The notes: a model not told the origin generated them from the letters alone. DNA of 64,000 bases from Erwinia persicina (GCF_014838825.1 NZ_JACYMO010000001.1:248001-312000); one strand, 5' to 3'; positions 44,394-54,074 are shown, numbered from the stretch's first letter. Translations and numbers: made by a program.

Positions 44394-46490
44394 ATGAAAG
44401 TCAGGGCGCTTTATTCGCTGATGCCACTGCTGCTGGCAGGGCCTTTGTATGCAGAAGAGACGGCGGGCGACGGTGCGGATATGGTGGTCAGCGCCAGCCG
44501 TACCGCCAGCGAAAAGAAAGATTCACCGCAGGTCGTCACCATCATTACAAAGCAGCAGATTGAGCAGCAGAGACAGATCACTTCTGACACCTCGCAGATC
44601 CTCAGCAACCTGTTGCCTTCTTTCTCGCCCAGCCGGCAGAAAATGAGCGGCAGCGGTGAAACCCTGCGCGGCCGCACGCCGCTGGTGATGATTGACGGCA
44701 TTCCGCAGTCGAACCCGCTGCGTCCCACCGGGCGGGAAATGCACACCATTGATGCCTCGATGATTGAACGCATTGAGGTGATCCACGGCGCAAACGCCAG
44801 CAACGGCATTGGCGCGGCGGGCGGGGTGATCAACCTGATCACCAAACGACCGGAGCCGGGGGCGCTGAATCAGCATTTTGGCATCGAAACCTCATCGCCC
44901 ACCTCGCAGCTGAAGGGCGATACCATGAGCTATAAGTCCACCTACAGCGTGAATGGCCGCGAAGAGTATCTCGACTACCTGTTCTCGGCGAGCTATGAGG
45001 ATCAGGGCCTGTACCTTGACGGCAACAACCGTCCGGTCGGTGTAGATAACACCCAGGGTGACCTGATGGATTCACGCGCCTATGACCTGCTGGGGAAGGT
45101 GGGCTACTGGCTGGACGACGATCAGCGTATCCAGCTCAGTGCCAGCTATTACCAGCTTAAGGGCAAGAATGACTACCTGAGCGTCACCGGGGATCGCGAT
45201 CGCGGCATTCCCACCACCTCGATCAAGGGTACCCCGGAAGGCGATGCGCCGCATAACAGCGTGTGGAACACCGCAGTGACCTATGACAACTACAACCTGG
45301 CCGGCATGCAGCTGACGGCGCTGGCGTATTATCAGCATTATGAAGCCCTGTTCGGTTCTGCGCTGTCCGGTTCATTCCAGGATCCCAGCATTGCGCCTGT
45401 CGGTACGCTGTACGATCAGTCGCGTGCGGTCACCACCAAGTACGGTACCAAGATGGCGTTGACCAAAGCGGATATCTGGGACGACTATCTGAAGGTAACG
45501 CTGGGCTTCGATACGCTGTTTGACCAGTCAAAGCAGGATCTGTGGGGAACCGGGCGTACCTATGTCCCGGAAATCAAGTACACCGACCTGTCACCGTTCT
45601 TACAGCTGGAAGTGACGCCTGTCGAATCGCTCAAACTGTCGGGCGGCGTGCGCTATGAGTATGCCCGCCTGGATATCGACAGTTACCAGACCATTGCCAG
45701 CGCTAACAGCGTCACGGTGGAAGGGGGCAAGCCGGACTTTGATAAAACGCTGTACAACGTCGGTGCCGTCTGGACGCCGATAGCGCCGCTGAGCCTGTTT
45801 GCCAACTATTCGCAGGGCTTTGCCATGCCGGACGTGGGCCGCGTGCTGCGCGGTATCAATCAGCCGGGCATGAGCGCCGGCACCTTCCTGAATCTGCAGC
45901 CGATTGTGACGGAGAATACCGAATACGGCTTCCGCGTGGATCAGCAGCCGTTTGACTTTGAACTCAGCTACTACGAGTCAAAGTCGAAACTTGGCAGCCG
46001 CGTTGACCGCGTCGGGGATATGTATGTCACGCGCCGTGAGAAAACGAAAATAGACGGGTTTGAAGGCACGTTGGGCTATGCAGTGAACGACGATCACCGT
46101 CTGAAACTGAGCTATTCCCACATGCGCGGCCGCTATGACAGCGATGATAACGGCAGCCTGGATGCGAAACTCGACGGCCTTAACGTCTCTCCCGACCGCA
46201 TTATCGCCAGCTGGTCTGCCAACTGGTCACCCCAGTGGACCTCGTTTATTCAGGCCAACTGGGCGCTGAGCCGCGAATTTGATGAGGAAGATAAAGACTT
46301 TACCGGCTACGCGCTGATTGATGCTGCCGTGGGCTACAAGCTGCCGCGCGGACGGATTAACCTGGCGGTCTCCAACCTGTTTGATAAACAGTATGTGACC
46401 TATTATTCGCAGAGCGCGCTGGTGGAGCCTGACCGCTACTTCTCCGGTCGTGGACGCACGGTGACGCTGGGTTACAACGTTGATTTCTGA
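44394..46490 (+). CDS. TonB-dependent siderophore receptor (IutA-like)
   Basis: A 698-residue outer-membrane receptor: a signal peptide (about 1-20), a TonB-box-like ADMVVSAS near 28, a plug (about 40-150, with GETLRGRTPLVMIDGIPQSNPL and IERIEVIHGANASNGIGAAGGVINLITK) and a 22-strand barrel ending in VDF. It resembles ferric-hydroxamate receptors of the aerobactin/schizokinen IutA group, but the siderophore cannot be fixed by eye. No siderophore biosynthesis gene is in the window, so it may import a xenosiderophore. It is followed directly by a FecBCDE-like ABC transporter in the same operon. Confidence 0.87.
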   Translation: MKVRALYSLMPLLLAGPLYAEETAGDGADMVVSASRTASEKKDSPQVVTIITKQQIEQQRQITSDTSQILSNLLPSFSPSRQKMSGSGETLRGRTPLVMIDGIPQSNPLRPTGREMHTIDASMIERIEVIHGANASNGIGAAGGVINLITKRPEPGALNQHFGIETSSPTSQLKGDTMSYKSTYSVNGREEYLDYLFSASYEDQGLYLDGNNRPVGVDNTQGDLMDSRAYDLLGKVGYWLDDDQRIQLSASYYQLKGKNDYLSVTGDRDRGIPTTSIKGTPEGDAPHNSVWNTAVTYDNYNLAGMQLTALAYYQHYEALFGSALSGSFQDPSIAPVGTLYDQSRAVTTKYGTKMALTKADIWDDYLKVTLGFDTLFDQSKQDLWGTGRTYVPEIKYTDLSPFLQLEVTPVESLKLSGGVRYEYARLDIDSYQTIASANSVTVEGGKPDFDKTLYNVGAVWTPIAPLSLFANYSQGFAMPDVGRVLRGINQPGMSAGTFLNLQPIVTENTEYGFRVDQQPFDFELSYYESKSKLGSRVDRVGDMYVTRREKTKIDGFEGTLGYAVNDDHRLKLSYSHMRGRYDSDDNGSLDAKLDGLNVSPDRIIASWSANWSPQWTSFIQANWALSREFDEEDKDFTGYALIDAAVGYKLPRGRINLAVSNLFDKQYVTYYSQSALVEPDRYFSGRGRTVTLGYNVDF

Positions 46491-47397
46491 GGTCTTACCC
46501 TGTCCTGAACGACGCTATCTGCTGCGGCTGGGGGCGGGGGTTGTGGCCGCCTGTTTTCTGGCTCCGGCCCGCGCCACCCCAGCACCGCTCAGGGTGATCA
46601 CGCTGTTCCAGGGGGCCACAGACGCCGCGGTGGCCCTTGGGGTGATCCCCTGTGCGGTCGTGGATTCATGGAGTGAAAAACCCACTTACCGCTATCTGCG
46701 TGCGGCGCTTCAGAACGTGCCGCACGTCGGGCTTGAAACCCAGCCCAGCCTGGAAGACATCGTCCTGCTGCGGCCGGACGTCATTATCGCCTCCCGATTT
46801 CGCCATCAGGCGCTGGCACCGCTGCTGAAACAGATCGCGCCGCTGGTCATGCTGGATAACGTCTTTGAATTCAGAGAGACCGTCCGCGCCGTGGGCGCGG
46901 CGGTCAATCGTCAGCAGGGGGCACGGGATCTGCTGACCCGCTTCACGCAGCGTGTCACCCGGCTGCGCGGCCTGCTGGCACAGCATTTTGCTGCTCGCTG
47001 GCCGCTGACCGTTTCGGTGCTCGATATCCGGGCTGACCACCTGCGCAGCTACCTGCCGCAGAGTTTTCCCGGTACGATCCTCAACGAGCTGGGTTTCACC
47101 TGGAATGAGGCCGCCCGGCAGGGAACAGGCGTGTCGATCAAACTGAGCGGACGCGAGAGCCTGCCGGTGGTCAACGCAGACCTGTTCTTCGTGATGCTGC
47201 ACGCGGAAAAAGCCGTGGTGCGGGAAAACTATCAAAGTCTGGTCAGGCATCCGCTGTGGCGGCAAATGCAGGCACCGCAGCATCACCGGGTGTGGCAGGT
47301 GGACAGTGTGACCTGGGTACTGTCGGGCGGAATTATCGCCGCCAGTGCGGTACTGGACGACATTGAACGTCTGTTACTGACGGAGACGGCAGCATGA
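46480..47397 (+). CDS. Iron-siderophore ABC substrate-binding protein
   Basis: A 305-residue periplasmic binding protein of the FhuD/FecB class III family. [22 protein letters not shown] is a signal sequence with a twin-arginine-like RR. The mature part carries [19 protein letters not shown] and [20 protein letters not shown]. No ATG or GTG is usable; TTG at 46480, eleven bases inside the receptor gene, is the best start, so it depends on translational coupling. It delivers the ferric siderophore to the two following permeases. Confidence 0.85.
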   Translation: MISEVLPCPERRYLLRLGAGVVAACFLAPARATPAPLRVITLFQGATDAAVALGVIPCAVVDSWSEKPTYRYLRAALQNVPHVGLETQPSLEDIVLLRPDVIIASRFRHQALAPLLKQIAPLVMLDNVFEFRETVRAVGAAVNRQQGARDLLTRFTQRVTRLRGLLAQHFAARWPLTVSVLDIRADHLRSYLPQSFPGTILNELGFTWNEAARQGTGVSIKLSGRESLPVVNADLFFVMLHAEKAVVRENYQSLVRHPLWRQMQAPQHHRVWQVDSVTWVLSGGIIAASAVLDDIERLLLTETAA

Positions 47398-48383
47398 GCC
47401 CCGCGCTGAAGCTCGGCCTGCTGACGCTGCTTCTGGCCTGCGCGGTGGTGCTCAGTCTGATGACCGGGGCCAGCTGGATCTCTCTGCCGCAGGTCTGGGG
47501 TGCGCTGGTCCGCCATGATGCCATGAACCTGCAGCATATCCTCGTTACCACCTCCCGCCTGCCGCGTACCCTGATGGCGCTGTCCGTGGGGGCCAGCCTG
47601 GCGGTAGCCGGGGCGCTGATGCAGGCGCTGACGCGTAATCCTCTTGCCTCGCCCGGCCTGTTTGGCATCAATGCCGGCGCGACTTTTCTGATTATTCTCT
47701 GCAGCTCGCTGTTCTCCGTTGCCTCCCTGAACGGCTTACTGTGGTGCGCCTTTGCCGGCGCGGCGCTGGCAGGCACGCTGGTGTGGACCATCGGCACGGC
47801 GGGGCGCGGCAGCTTAAATCCGCTGCGCATTGTGCTGGCGGGGGCGTCGATCACCGCCCTGTTTACCGCCTTCAGCCAGGCCCTGCTGGTTATCGATCAG
47901 CAGGGCCTGGATACGGTGCTGTTCTGGCTGGCCGGATCGCTGACCGAACGCGAACTGTCGGCAGTCTGGCCCGTTCTGACGCTCAGTGCGCTGGGGCTGG
48001 GTATGGCACTGCTGTTTGCCGGACAGCTGAATGTGATGAACGCGGGAGACGACATCGCCACCGCGCTGGGACAGCACGCCGGACGCATCCGGCTGCTGCT
48101 GGCAGGGTTGATTGTGGTGCTGGCCGGTTGCGCCGTGGCGCTGGCCGGTAGCATTGGCTTTATTGGTCTGGTGGTACCACATATGGTGCGCAGAACCCTT
48201 TCCATCGACCACCGCTGGCTGCTGCCGGGCTGTGCGGTGGGCGGGGCGCTGCTGCTGCTGCTGGCCGACATGCTGGCGCGGGTGGTGATCCTGCCGCAGG
48301 AGGTGCCGGTCGGGGTGATGACCGCGCTGTTCGGCGCGCCGTTCTTTATCTGGCTGGCACGGCGCGGAGGACGTTATGGATAA
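47394..48383 (+). CDS. FecCD-family iron-siderophore permease 1
   Basis: A 329-residue, ten-helix permease of the BtuC/FecCD family: [42 protein letters not shown] is the diagnostic N-terminal stretch, and [13 protein letters not shown] follows near residue 258. It overlaps the binding protein by ATGA. It pairs with the next permease in one translocation pore. Confidence 0.92.
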   Translation: MSPALKLGLLTLLLACAVVLSLMTGASWISLPQVWGALVRHDAMNLQHILVTTSRLPRTLMALSVGASLAVAGALMQALTRNPLASPGLFGINAGATFLIILCSSLFSVASLNGLLWCAFAGAALAGTLVWTIGTAGRGSLNPLRIVLAGASITALFTAFSQALLVIDQQGLDTVLFWLAGSLTERELSAVWPVLTLSALGLGMALLFAGQLNVMNAGDDIATALGQHAGRIRLLLAGLIVVLAGCAVALAGSIGFIGLVVPHMVRRTLSIDHRWLLPGCAVGGALLLLLADMLARVVILPQEVPVGVMTALFGAPFFIWLARRGGRYG

Positions 48384-49407
48384 GATGATCACCTTCCGGC
48401 GCGGCGGCTTCTCCCGGCAGATCAACCTGAGTACCGCAGGGCGGGTGCTGCTGGCGACGGTCGCACTGCTGCTGGTCATGCTGCTGTCGCTGACCCAGGG
48501 TAAAGTGACAATGTCACCGTTAACCGTCCTGCGACTGCTGGTCAGCGACGATCCGGGCGGTATGACGTTTATTATTCAGCAGCTGCGCCTGCCGCGCATC
48601 GTGCTGGCGGGACTGGTGGGCGGCGCGCTGGCAGTGTCGGGACTGATCCTGCAAAGTATCATCCGTAATCCGCTGGCCTCGCCCGACCTGCTGGGCATCA
48701 CCAGCGGTGCCGGAACGGCCGCCGTGCTCTATCTGGCTTTTTTCAGCCTGACATGGGGCGACGGTCTGCTGCCGCTGGCGGTCATGGCCGGGGCCGGGCT
48801 GGCAACCGGCTGCGTCTGGCTGCTGGCCTGGAAGCAGGGTGCTTCACCGCTGCGGCTGGTGCTGATCGGCGTGGGCATTTCGGCGCTGCTGGGGGCGGTG
48901 ACTACGCTGGTGCTGGTCTTCAGCCCGCTGACCACCACGCTGTCGGCGTATCTCTGGCTGACGGGCAGCGTCTACGGTGCCACCTGGTCGCAGGCAACAG
49001 CGCTGGCACAGTGGCTGCTGGCGATCCTGCCGCTGCTGGTCTGGCTGGCGCGACAGGCGATCGTGCAGCAGCTGGATCCGGGCCTGGCGGGGGGGATTGG
49101 CGTACGCGTAGAGTGGCAGCGCGGCGGGCTGCTGCTGGTAAGCGTGGCGCTGGCTGGCGTAGCCATTGCCTGGGGCGGGGCGATGGCGTTTGTCGGGCTG
49201 ATTGCCCCACACATTGGCAAACGGCTGGTTTCCCCCGGCTTTACCGGACAGGCGCTGATGAGTGCCCTGGTGGGTGCCATGGTGCTGATGCTGGCTGACC
49301 TGATCGGCCGGGTACTTTTTCTGCCGGCCGATCTGCCCGCGGGCATTTTTGTCGCCGTGCTTGGTACGCCGTTCTTTTTATATCTGCTGATCGCACAGCG
49401 TCACTAA
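48376..49407 (+). CDS. FecCD-family iron-siderophore permease 2
   Basis: A 343-residue permease of the same family and second half of the heterodimeric pore: [44 protein letters not shown] and [15 protein letters not shown]. It overlaps permease 1 by eight bases and is 12 bases from the ATPase gene, with AAGGAAGC in the gap. Confidence 0.92.
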   Translation: MDKMITFRRGGFSRQINLSTAGRVLLATVALLLVMLLSLTQGKVTMSPLTVLRLLVSDDPGGMTFIIQQLRLPRIVLAGLVGGALAVSGLILQSIIRNPLASPDLLGITSGAGTAAVLYLAFFSLTWGDGLLPLAVMAGAGLATGCVWLLAWKQGASPLRLVLIGVGISALLGAVTTLVLVFSPLTTTLSAYLWLTGSVYGATWSQATALAQWLLAILPLLVWLARQAIVQQLDPGLAGGIGVRVEWQRGGLLLVSVALAGVAIAWGGAMAFVGLIAPHIGKRLVSPGFTGQALMSALVGAMVLMLADLIGRVLFLPADLPAGIFVAVLGTPFFLYLLIAQRH

Positions 49408-49419
49408 GGAAGCTGAGTT

Positions 49420-50208
49420 ATGACGGCCATCGCCGCCCGCAGTCTGACCCTGAGTTACCAGAATCAGACCATTATTGACGATCTGGACATTTCGCTGCCA
49501 AAGGGCAAAGTGACGGTCCTGATCGGCAGTAACGGCAGCGGCAAAAGCACGCTGCTGCGCGCGTTTGCCCGCCTGCTTAAACCTCACAGCGGCTCGGTAT
49601 GGGTCAACGGGGGAGACATCCAGCAGAAATCCACAGTCAACGTGGCACAGGAACTGGCGATCCTGCCGCAGAGTCCGGTGGCCCCGGAAGGGATTAACGT
49701 GCGCCAGCTGGTGAGCCTGGGGCGTTACCCGTGGCAGAACTGGCTGCAGCAGTGGTCAGCACAGGATGAGGCGGAAGTGGACGCCGCCCTGCAGCGTACG
49801 GGCACCATCGAACTGGCGGATCGCCCGGTTGAAGCGCTTTCTGGCGGGCAGCGGCAGCGGGTCTGGATTGCCATGACGCTGGCGCAGAACACCGGCATTC
49901 TGCTGCTGGATGAGCCCACGACCTTTCTCGATCTGGCCCATCAGATTGAGGTGCTGGATCTTCTGCGCGACCTTAACCGGCAGCAGAATAAAACCATCGT
50001 TATGGTGCTGCACGATCTGAATCTTGCCTGCCGCTACGCCGACCATCTGATCGCCGTCCACCAGCGGGGCGTGGTGGCCGAAGGCGCACCGCAGGCGATC
50101 CTCAGCGAGGCGCTGGTAAAAACCGTTTTTGACCTCAACTGCCGGATTATTGACGATCCATTCTACGGCACGCCGCTGGTGATCCCGTTAAGTCGGGATC
50201 ACGTCTGA
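49420..50208 (+). CDS. Iron-siderophore ABC transporter ATPase
   Basis: A 262-residue ABC ATPase of the FecE/FhuC/FepC group: Walker A GSNGSGKS (36-43), a Q-loop region (AILPQSPVAPEGINVRQLVSLGRYPW), signature LSGGQRQRVWIAMTLAQ and Walker B ILLLDEPTTFLD, then the LHDLN switch. It completes the receptor-to-cytoplasm uptake system; the four ABC genes run without gaps. Similar sets transport achromobactin (Cbr), hydroxamates or citrate; the sequence does not decide which. Confidence 0.93.
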   Translation: MTAIAARSLTLSYQNQTIIDDLDISLPKGKVTVLIGSNGSGKSTLLRAFARLLKPHSGSVWVNGGDIQQKSTVNVAQELAILPQSPVAPEGINVRQLVSLGRYPWQNWLQQWSAQDEAEVDAALQRTGTIELADRPVEALSGGQRQRVWIAMTLAQNTGILLLDEPTTFLDLAHQIEVLDLLRDLNRQQNKTIVMVLHDLNLACRYADHLIAVHQRGVVAEGAPQAILSEALVKTVFDLNCRIIDDPFYGTPLVIPLSRDHV

Positions 50209-50217
50209 GGGTTGCCG

Positions 50218-50394
50218 CTAGCGGCCGCACGACTGCAGGCAGCGCTGCAGGGTACTGCTGCAGCCGCTGCCGCTGTCCCGGTCGCAGCGGCTGTTTTCTA
50301 CATAACACCGTTGCGGGCAGCCGCTGTCCGCCGCCGCGTGTGCCTGGGGTAAAAGGGAAGTAAGCAGTAAAAGGATCGGTATTCGCATCATCAT
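50218..50394 (-). CDS. 58-residue secreted six-cysteine peptide
   Basis: A short gene missed by a 60-codon cutoff. Three consecutive ATG codons (50394, 50391, 50388) follow GGCGGAGA; the last has the best spacing. The product has a textbook signal peptide (MRIPILLLLTSLLPQAHA, cleavage after AHA) and a roughly 38-residue mature part with six cysteines (C26, C30, C37, C45, C52, C56 counting from the first ATG) and many Ser/Gly/Arg. Three disulfides are likely. It converges on the siderophore ABC operon ten bases past that operon's stop. Function unknown. Confidence 0.68.
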   Translation of the reverse strand: MMMRIPILLLLTSLLPQAHAAADSGCPQRCYVENSRCDRDSGSGCSSTLQRCLQSCGR

Positions 50395-50786
50395 TCTCCG
50401 CCGTCATTTCAATCGTTCCTGTTTATTCTGGTGCAGAAAGGCCCGTCTGGCGACCATGCTAAAGCATGGCCTCATGCTGCGCCTCTTCTGAGCGGATTGA
50501 TATCGACACGGGAAGAACGGGATCGAACTGACCGGCTGCAGTTTTTCTGCGATCTGGTGTCTGGCGGCCGTTTGCACCTGCTGAAAGAGACCGACTTTGC
50601 CGCCGCCACCCGCATGGGCCGGGAGGGAGTTACCGGGCGCTTTCAACCACCCGCCTTGCAATGCGATGCAGGAGGCGGTGGTGCGGAAGGTAGTGCAAAA
50701 AAGGGTGGCGTCGGCGTAGTGACACTGTCTTTTTAACGTCAATAAAAAAGCCCCTTTCGGGGCTTTTTATTAAATCAGAAGGCCAC
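50395..50786. other. 392-base region of uncertain content
   Basis: Open frames exist on both strands: 50431-50736 plus (101 codons, with a plausible-looking core LQFFCDLVSGGRLHLLKETD) and 50404-50742 minus. Neither has a convincing ribosome-binding site or known homologue, and their tails look non-coding. It could be a decayed gene fragment. A clear terminator closes the right end (50745-50768). Confidence 0.35.
50745..50768. terminator. Bidirectional intrinsic terminator
   Basis: AAAAAGCCCC (50745-50754), a TTTC loop and GGGGCTTTTT (50759-50768) form a perfect 10-bp stem with A and T tracts that give U runs on either strand. It lies 18 bases beyond the stop of the BhsA-like gene. Confidence 0.85.
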
Positions 50787-50996
50787 TTATTTAATCAGTT
50801 CAGCGGTCATGTGCACGCCGTTATTAAAGTTGGCTTCGGTGATTTTGTAGCTGCTGCCCGCCTGCTGGGCCTGCGCGGCAATCTGCGCTTCTGCTGCGGA
50901 CAGGGTAGAGGCGGTGGCGGTAACGCTCTGGGCAAAGCTGCCGAAGGAGATCAGAGACAGGGCGGCAACAGCGACGAAAGTTTTGATGGTTTTCAT
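50787..50996 (-). CDS. YdgH/BhsA/McbA-family (DUF1471) stress protein
   Basis: A 69-residue periplasmic protein. The signal peptide is MKTIKTFVAVAALSLISFGS with cleavage after SFA (about 22), and the mature C terminus KITEANFNNGVHMTAELIK matches the short beta strands of the BhsA/McbA/YdgH family. Members in E. coli respond to oxidative, acid or copper stress and affect biofilm. It is monocistronic with its own terminator; its 5' leader contains AAGGCG-TGT-CGCCTT (51026-51040). Confidence 0.88.
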   Translation of the reverse strand: MKTIKTFVAVAALSLISFGSFAQSVTATASTLSAAEAQIAAQAQQAGSSYKITEANFNNGVHMTAELIK

Positions 50997-51376
50997 AATG
51001 TATTCCTCAGGGTATTTTTATAAGATAAGGCGTGTCGCCTTGATGTGATAAATACTACGCCTGCTAATAATCAACTGATAGCGGAATAAATTGCCAGTAA
51101 TATTCAAAATATATGAACAAGAGAGGCGTGACGAGCATCACAAAAATTGCCTTGATGTCCGCGACTTCTCTGGCCTCGTCAGGCGAAATAAATCGCTTCC
51201 TGCGACTGGTGGCCCCATGGAGGTCGAAGCAGAAGAGGGAGAACCTGCGGTTATTTCTAAGAGAAACGACGTTAAAAAACGCCATCAAACTGAAATAAAA
51301 AGTTAATTAATTGACAGCTTATACCCGTTTCTCATAACGTTATTCCAGCCCAATACCCTTAAAGAGAATACGGAAC
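50997..51376. promoter_or_regulatory. Divergent promoter region, BhsA-like gene / aminotransferase
   Basis: A 380-base gap. It contains a small hairpin AAGGCG-TGT-CGCCTT near the BhsA-like start and a sigma-70 promoter for the aminotransferase at 51311-51338. Short open frames on both strands around 51064-51306 lack ribosome-binding sites and homology and are discounted. Confidence 0.5.
51311..51338 (+). promoter_or_regulatory. Sigma-70 promoter of the aminotransferase
   Basis: A consensus TTGACA (51311-51316), a 16-base spacer and CATAAC (51333-51338), about 38 bases before the start codon. The -35 is perfect, the -10 matches four of six. Confidence 0.5.
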
Positions 51377-52564
51377 ATGACCACGCGTTACGCGGACAGA
51401 ATGGAGGGTGTAAAGCCTTCTGCCATCAGGCAATTGCTGCAGTTCGGTGCAGATCCCACGATTATTTCCTTCGGCGGCGGTTATCCGGACTCCAGCCTGT
51501 TTCCGGCGCGGGAACTTCAGGCTATTTTTGGCGAACTGCTTTCAGGTCCTGGCGAAGTCTCGCTGCAATATACCCACTCCACCGGGATGCCAAAGCTGCG
51601 CCAGCAGATAGCACAACGTATGGCCGCTGATGGGATCATCTGTGAAGAAGATCAGGTGCTGATCCTGCAGGGCAGCCAGCAGGGGCTGGACCTGGCAGCC
51701 AGGCTGCTGATTAACCCCGGTGACCTGATCGCTACTGAAGCCCCGACCTTTCTCGGCGCGTTGATCGCCTTTAATACCTGCCAGCCGGGCTATCTGGCGA
51801 TCCCGATGGACGAGCAGGGGCTGATGACCGACGTACTGGAGCAGAAGCTGAAAGAGGGGCAGCGCATTAAGCTGCTGTATACCGTCCCGGACTTCCATAA
51901 CCCGACCGGAATAACGCTGTCGCTGGCGCGTCGACAGCATCTGATCCAGCTGGCCAACCAGTATGACTTTATTATTCTGGAAGACTCGCCATACCGCGAA
52001 GTCCGCTATCAGGGGGATAAAGTACCCACGCTGAAAAGCATGGATACGCAAGGACGAGTGATTTACTTCGGTAGCTTCTCCAAAATCCTCGCCCCGGGCC
52101 TGCGTCTCGGCTGGTCTGTGGCCTCTGCTGAGATCACCGAGAAGCTGGGCCTGCTGAAGCTGGCGGCAGATACACAGTGCAGCACCCTGAACATGGCCGC
52201 AGTCTCGATGTATCTGGAAAGGTACAATATTGACGATCATATCCAGACCATCAAGGCACAGTATCTGCGTAAGAAAGAAACCATGCTGTCGGTGGTCAGA
52301 AGCGAATTCCCGCAGGGGATCAGCTGGACCGATCCTGACGGTGGCCTGTTTACCTGGATGGAGTTCCCGGAAGGCTTTGATACGGCGAAATTTATGCTGG
52401 AGCATGCGGTGCCAGAGGCGAAAGTGGTCTGGGTGCCGGGTGCCACCTTCTTCCCGACGGTGCAGCGCGATAATTTTGCCCGCTTCAGCTACTCCACCCA
52501 CAGTGATGAAAAAATCATCAAGGGCATGACGGCGCTGGCCGATCTGCTGAAGAAACACCTCTGA
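51377..52564 (+). CDS. PLP-dependent aminotransferase (class I/II, 2-aminoadipate type)
   Basis: A 395-residue fold-type I aminotransferase. YIHPGSFSK-type motif reads YFGSFSKILAPGLRLGW, with PLP lysine K236; PDFHNPTGIT (171-180) and LEDSPYREVRY (201-211) contain the conserved Asn and the Asp that contacts the PLP ring. It is close to archaeal/bacterial 2-aminoadipate, kynurenine and branched-chain/aromatic aminotransferases (LysN-like). It is monocistronic with a strong terminator; substrate undetermined. Confidence 0.9.
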   Translation: MTTRYADRMEGVKPSAIRQLLQFGADPTIISFGGGYPDSSLFPARELQAIFGELLSGPGEVSLQYTHSTGMPKLRQQIAQRMAADGIICEEDQVLILQGSQQGLDLAARLLINPGDLIATEAPTFLGALIAFNTCQPGYLAIPMDEQGLMTDVLEQKLKEGQRIKLLYTVPDFHNPTGITLSLARRQHLIQLANQYDFIILEDSPYREVRYQGDKVPTLKSMDTQGRVIYFGSFSKILAPGLRLGWSVASAEITEKLGLLKLAADTQCSTLNMAAVSMYLERYNIDDHIQTIKAQYLRKKETMLSVVRSEFPQGISWTDPDGGLFTWMEFPEGFDTAKFMLEHAVPEAKVVWVPGATFFPTVQRDNFARFSYSTHSDEKIIKGMTALADLLKKHL

Positions 52565-52578
52565 TCTGACCTGCCTGA

Positions 52579-52612
52579 GCAGCGCCGGACGGGTTCCGGC
52601 GCTGCATTATTT
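52579..52612 (+). terminator. Intrinsic terminator after aminotransferase
   Basis: GCAGCGCCGGA (52579-52589) pairs perfectly with TCCGGCGCTGC (52595-52605) over a CGGGT loop, followed by ATTATTTG. It lies 15 bases beyond the stop. Confidence 0.75.
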
Positions 52613-52780
52613 GTGATCTGCTCCAGAAGTTCCTTCTTACCGTGCCATTTTCGCAGGGTGTATCCCTTTCAGTCGATCCCCGTTGGGGAAAGCTGAACGG
52701 TACGCGCGTTCACCCAACTGCGAGGCGGGTCACAGTGAATAAGCTAAGATGTAAGACAGGTTCATTTTCCGGAGATCGTG

Positions 52781-53443
52781 ATGAGTAAGGTATTTATTAT
52801 TGGTGCAGCGGGCCAGATTGGCCGCCGTCTGGTGAGTCAGCTGGCAGAGCAGGGCCATCAGCCGGTGGGGCTTCATCGTCATAGCGAACAGGGTGAGCAA
52901 CTGAAAAGTCTGGGCGCGGATACCGTTCAGGGAGACCTGACGGCCCTGAGCGTGCCTGACTTTGCCGGGCTGATGCGCGGCTGTGACTGTGTGGTCTTCA
53001 CCGCCGGCGCAGGCGGCAAAGGCGGTATGGAAACCACGAATGCCATCGATGGCAAAGGGCTGGAACTGGCGGTCGCCGCGGCCACCCAGGCAGGTGTTGC
53101 ACGTTTTCTGCTGGTGTCTGCCTTCCCGGAAGCCGGGCGGGGTAAAGCCGGGTCGGACACCTTTGAAAACTATATGGCGGTGAAGAAGCAGGCCGATGTG
53201 CATCTGGCTGCCAGCGATCTGGACTGGGTGATCCTGCGTCCCGGCACGCTGGTGGACGATGCCGGAAACGGCAACGTCACCGCCGGACTGGCCATCCCCT
53301 ATGGCAACATTTCCCGTGATAACGTTGCTGCCGCCCTGGCAACCCTGGTCGGACAGCCGCAGGTGACGCACAAAATCATCGAACTGACCGATGGCAGCAC
53401 CCCGGTGGCGCAGGCGATTGACCAGTTCGCCGGGAGAGCCTGA
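52781..53443 (+). CDS. NAD(P)-binding atypical SDR protein (YhfK-like)
   Basis: A 220-residue Rossmann-fold protein of the atypical SDR/NmrA-like group. FIIGAAGQIGRRLVSQLAEQ is the nucleotide-binding start, LKSLGADTVQGDLT the second strand, and LLVSAFPEAGRG plus WVILRPGTLVDDAGNGNV complete the family pattern. The active-site Tyr-Lys of classical SDRs is degenerate. The ATG at 52781 is six bases after GGAG (a GTG one codon earlier is less likely). It is one base from the following NAD(P)-binding gene, forming a two-gene operon. Confidence 0.85.
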   Translation: MSKVFIIGAAGQIGRRLVSQLAEQGHQPVGLHRHSEQGEQLKSLGADTVQGDLTALSVPDFAGLMRGCDCVVFTAGAGGKGGMETTNAIDGKGLELAVAAATQAGVARFLLVSAFPEAGRGKAGSDTFENYMAVKKQADVHLAASDLDWVILRPGTLVDDAGNGNVTAGLAIPYGNISRDNVAAALATLVGQPQVTHKIIELTDGSTPVAQAIDQFAGRA

Positions 53444-53444
53444 G

Positions 53445-54074
53445 ATGAAACTGCTGCTGGTTGGGGCCAGTGGACTGGTGGGCGGGCACCTGTTGCGGCT
53501 GGCGCTGGCGGATGCCCGGGTCACCTCGGTGGTGGCCCCGGTGCGGCGTACGCTGCCGGCGCACCCCAGGCTGCTGGCCCCGATCGTGGATTTCGACCAT
53601 TTACCCGAGGCGGCGGACTGGTGGCAGGTTGATGCGATGATTTGTACGCTCGGCACCACCATGAAGCAGGCTAAAAGCCGTGAAGCGTTTACACGCGTCG
53701 ACTACCACTATCCGCTGGCCTTCGCCCGGCGGGTCAGAGCGCAGGGCACCGCGACCTGCGTGCTGAACTCAGCGGCTGGCGCGAATGTGGACTCGCGCTT
53801 TTTCTACAACCGGGTTAAGGGGGAACTGGAGCGCGATCTGGCCCGGTTGGGGTTTGACTCGCTGACGCTGGTCCGGCCGGGCCTGATTGGCGGTGAGCGT
53901 CAGGCCCCACGTCCGGTGGAATCGCTGATGATGCGGATACTGAGCGTGGCGGGACCTGTCCTGCCCAAAAGCCTGCGGCTTAACCCGGCGGAAAATATTG
54001 CCCGGGCGCTGCTGGCCTCTGCGCTGAACGCTCCGCCGGGGCAGCATATTGTCCCGGCGGCGGCGCTGAGTTAA
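53445..54074 (+). CDS. NAD(P)H-binding protein (YbjT/HTATIP2-like)
   Basis: A 209-residue Rossmann-fold protein: LLLVGASGLVGGHLLRLAL, CTLGTTMKQAKSREAFTRVDY and FYNRVKGELERDLARLGFDSLTLVRPGLIGGER are typical of the NAD(P)H-binding oxidoreductases related to HTATIP2/TIP30. GGGAG lies nine bases upstream of the ATG. It is directly after the SDR-like gene and probably cotranslated. The reaction is unknown; members sense or use NADPH. Confidence 0.85.
   Translation: MKLLLVGASGLVGGHLLRLALADARVTSVVAPVRRTLPAHPRLLAPIVDFDHLPEAADWWQVDAMICTLGTTMKQAKSREAFTRVDYHYPLAFARRVRAQGTATCVLNSAAGANVDSRFFYNRVKGELERDLARLGFDSLTLVRPGLIGGERQAPRPVESLMMRILSVAGPVLPKSLRLNPAENIARALLASALNAPPGQHIVPAAALS

Noticed and set aside
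51064-51306. Small overlapping frames between the BhsA-like gene and aminotransferase
   Set aside because: No ribosome-binding sites, no coding composition, frames on both strands overlap one another.
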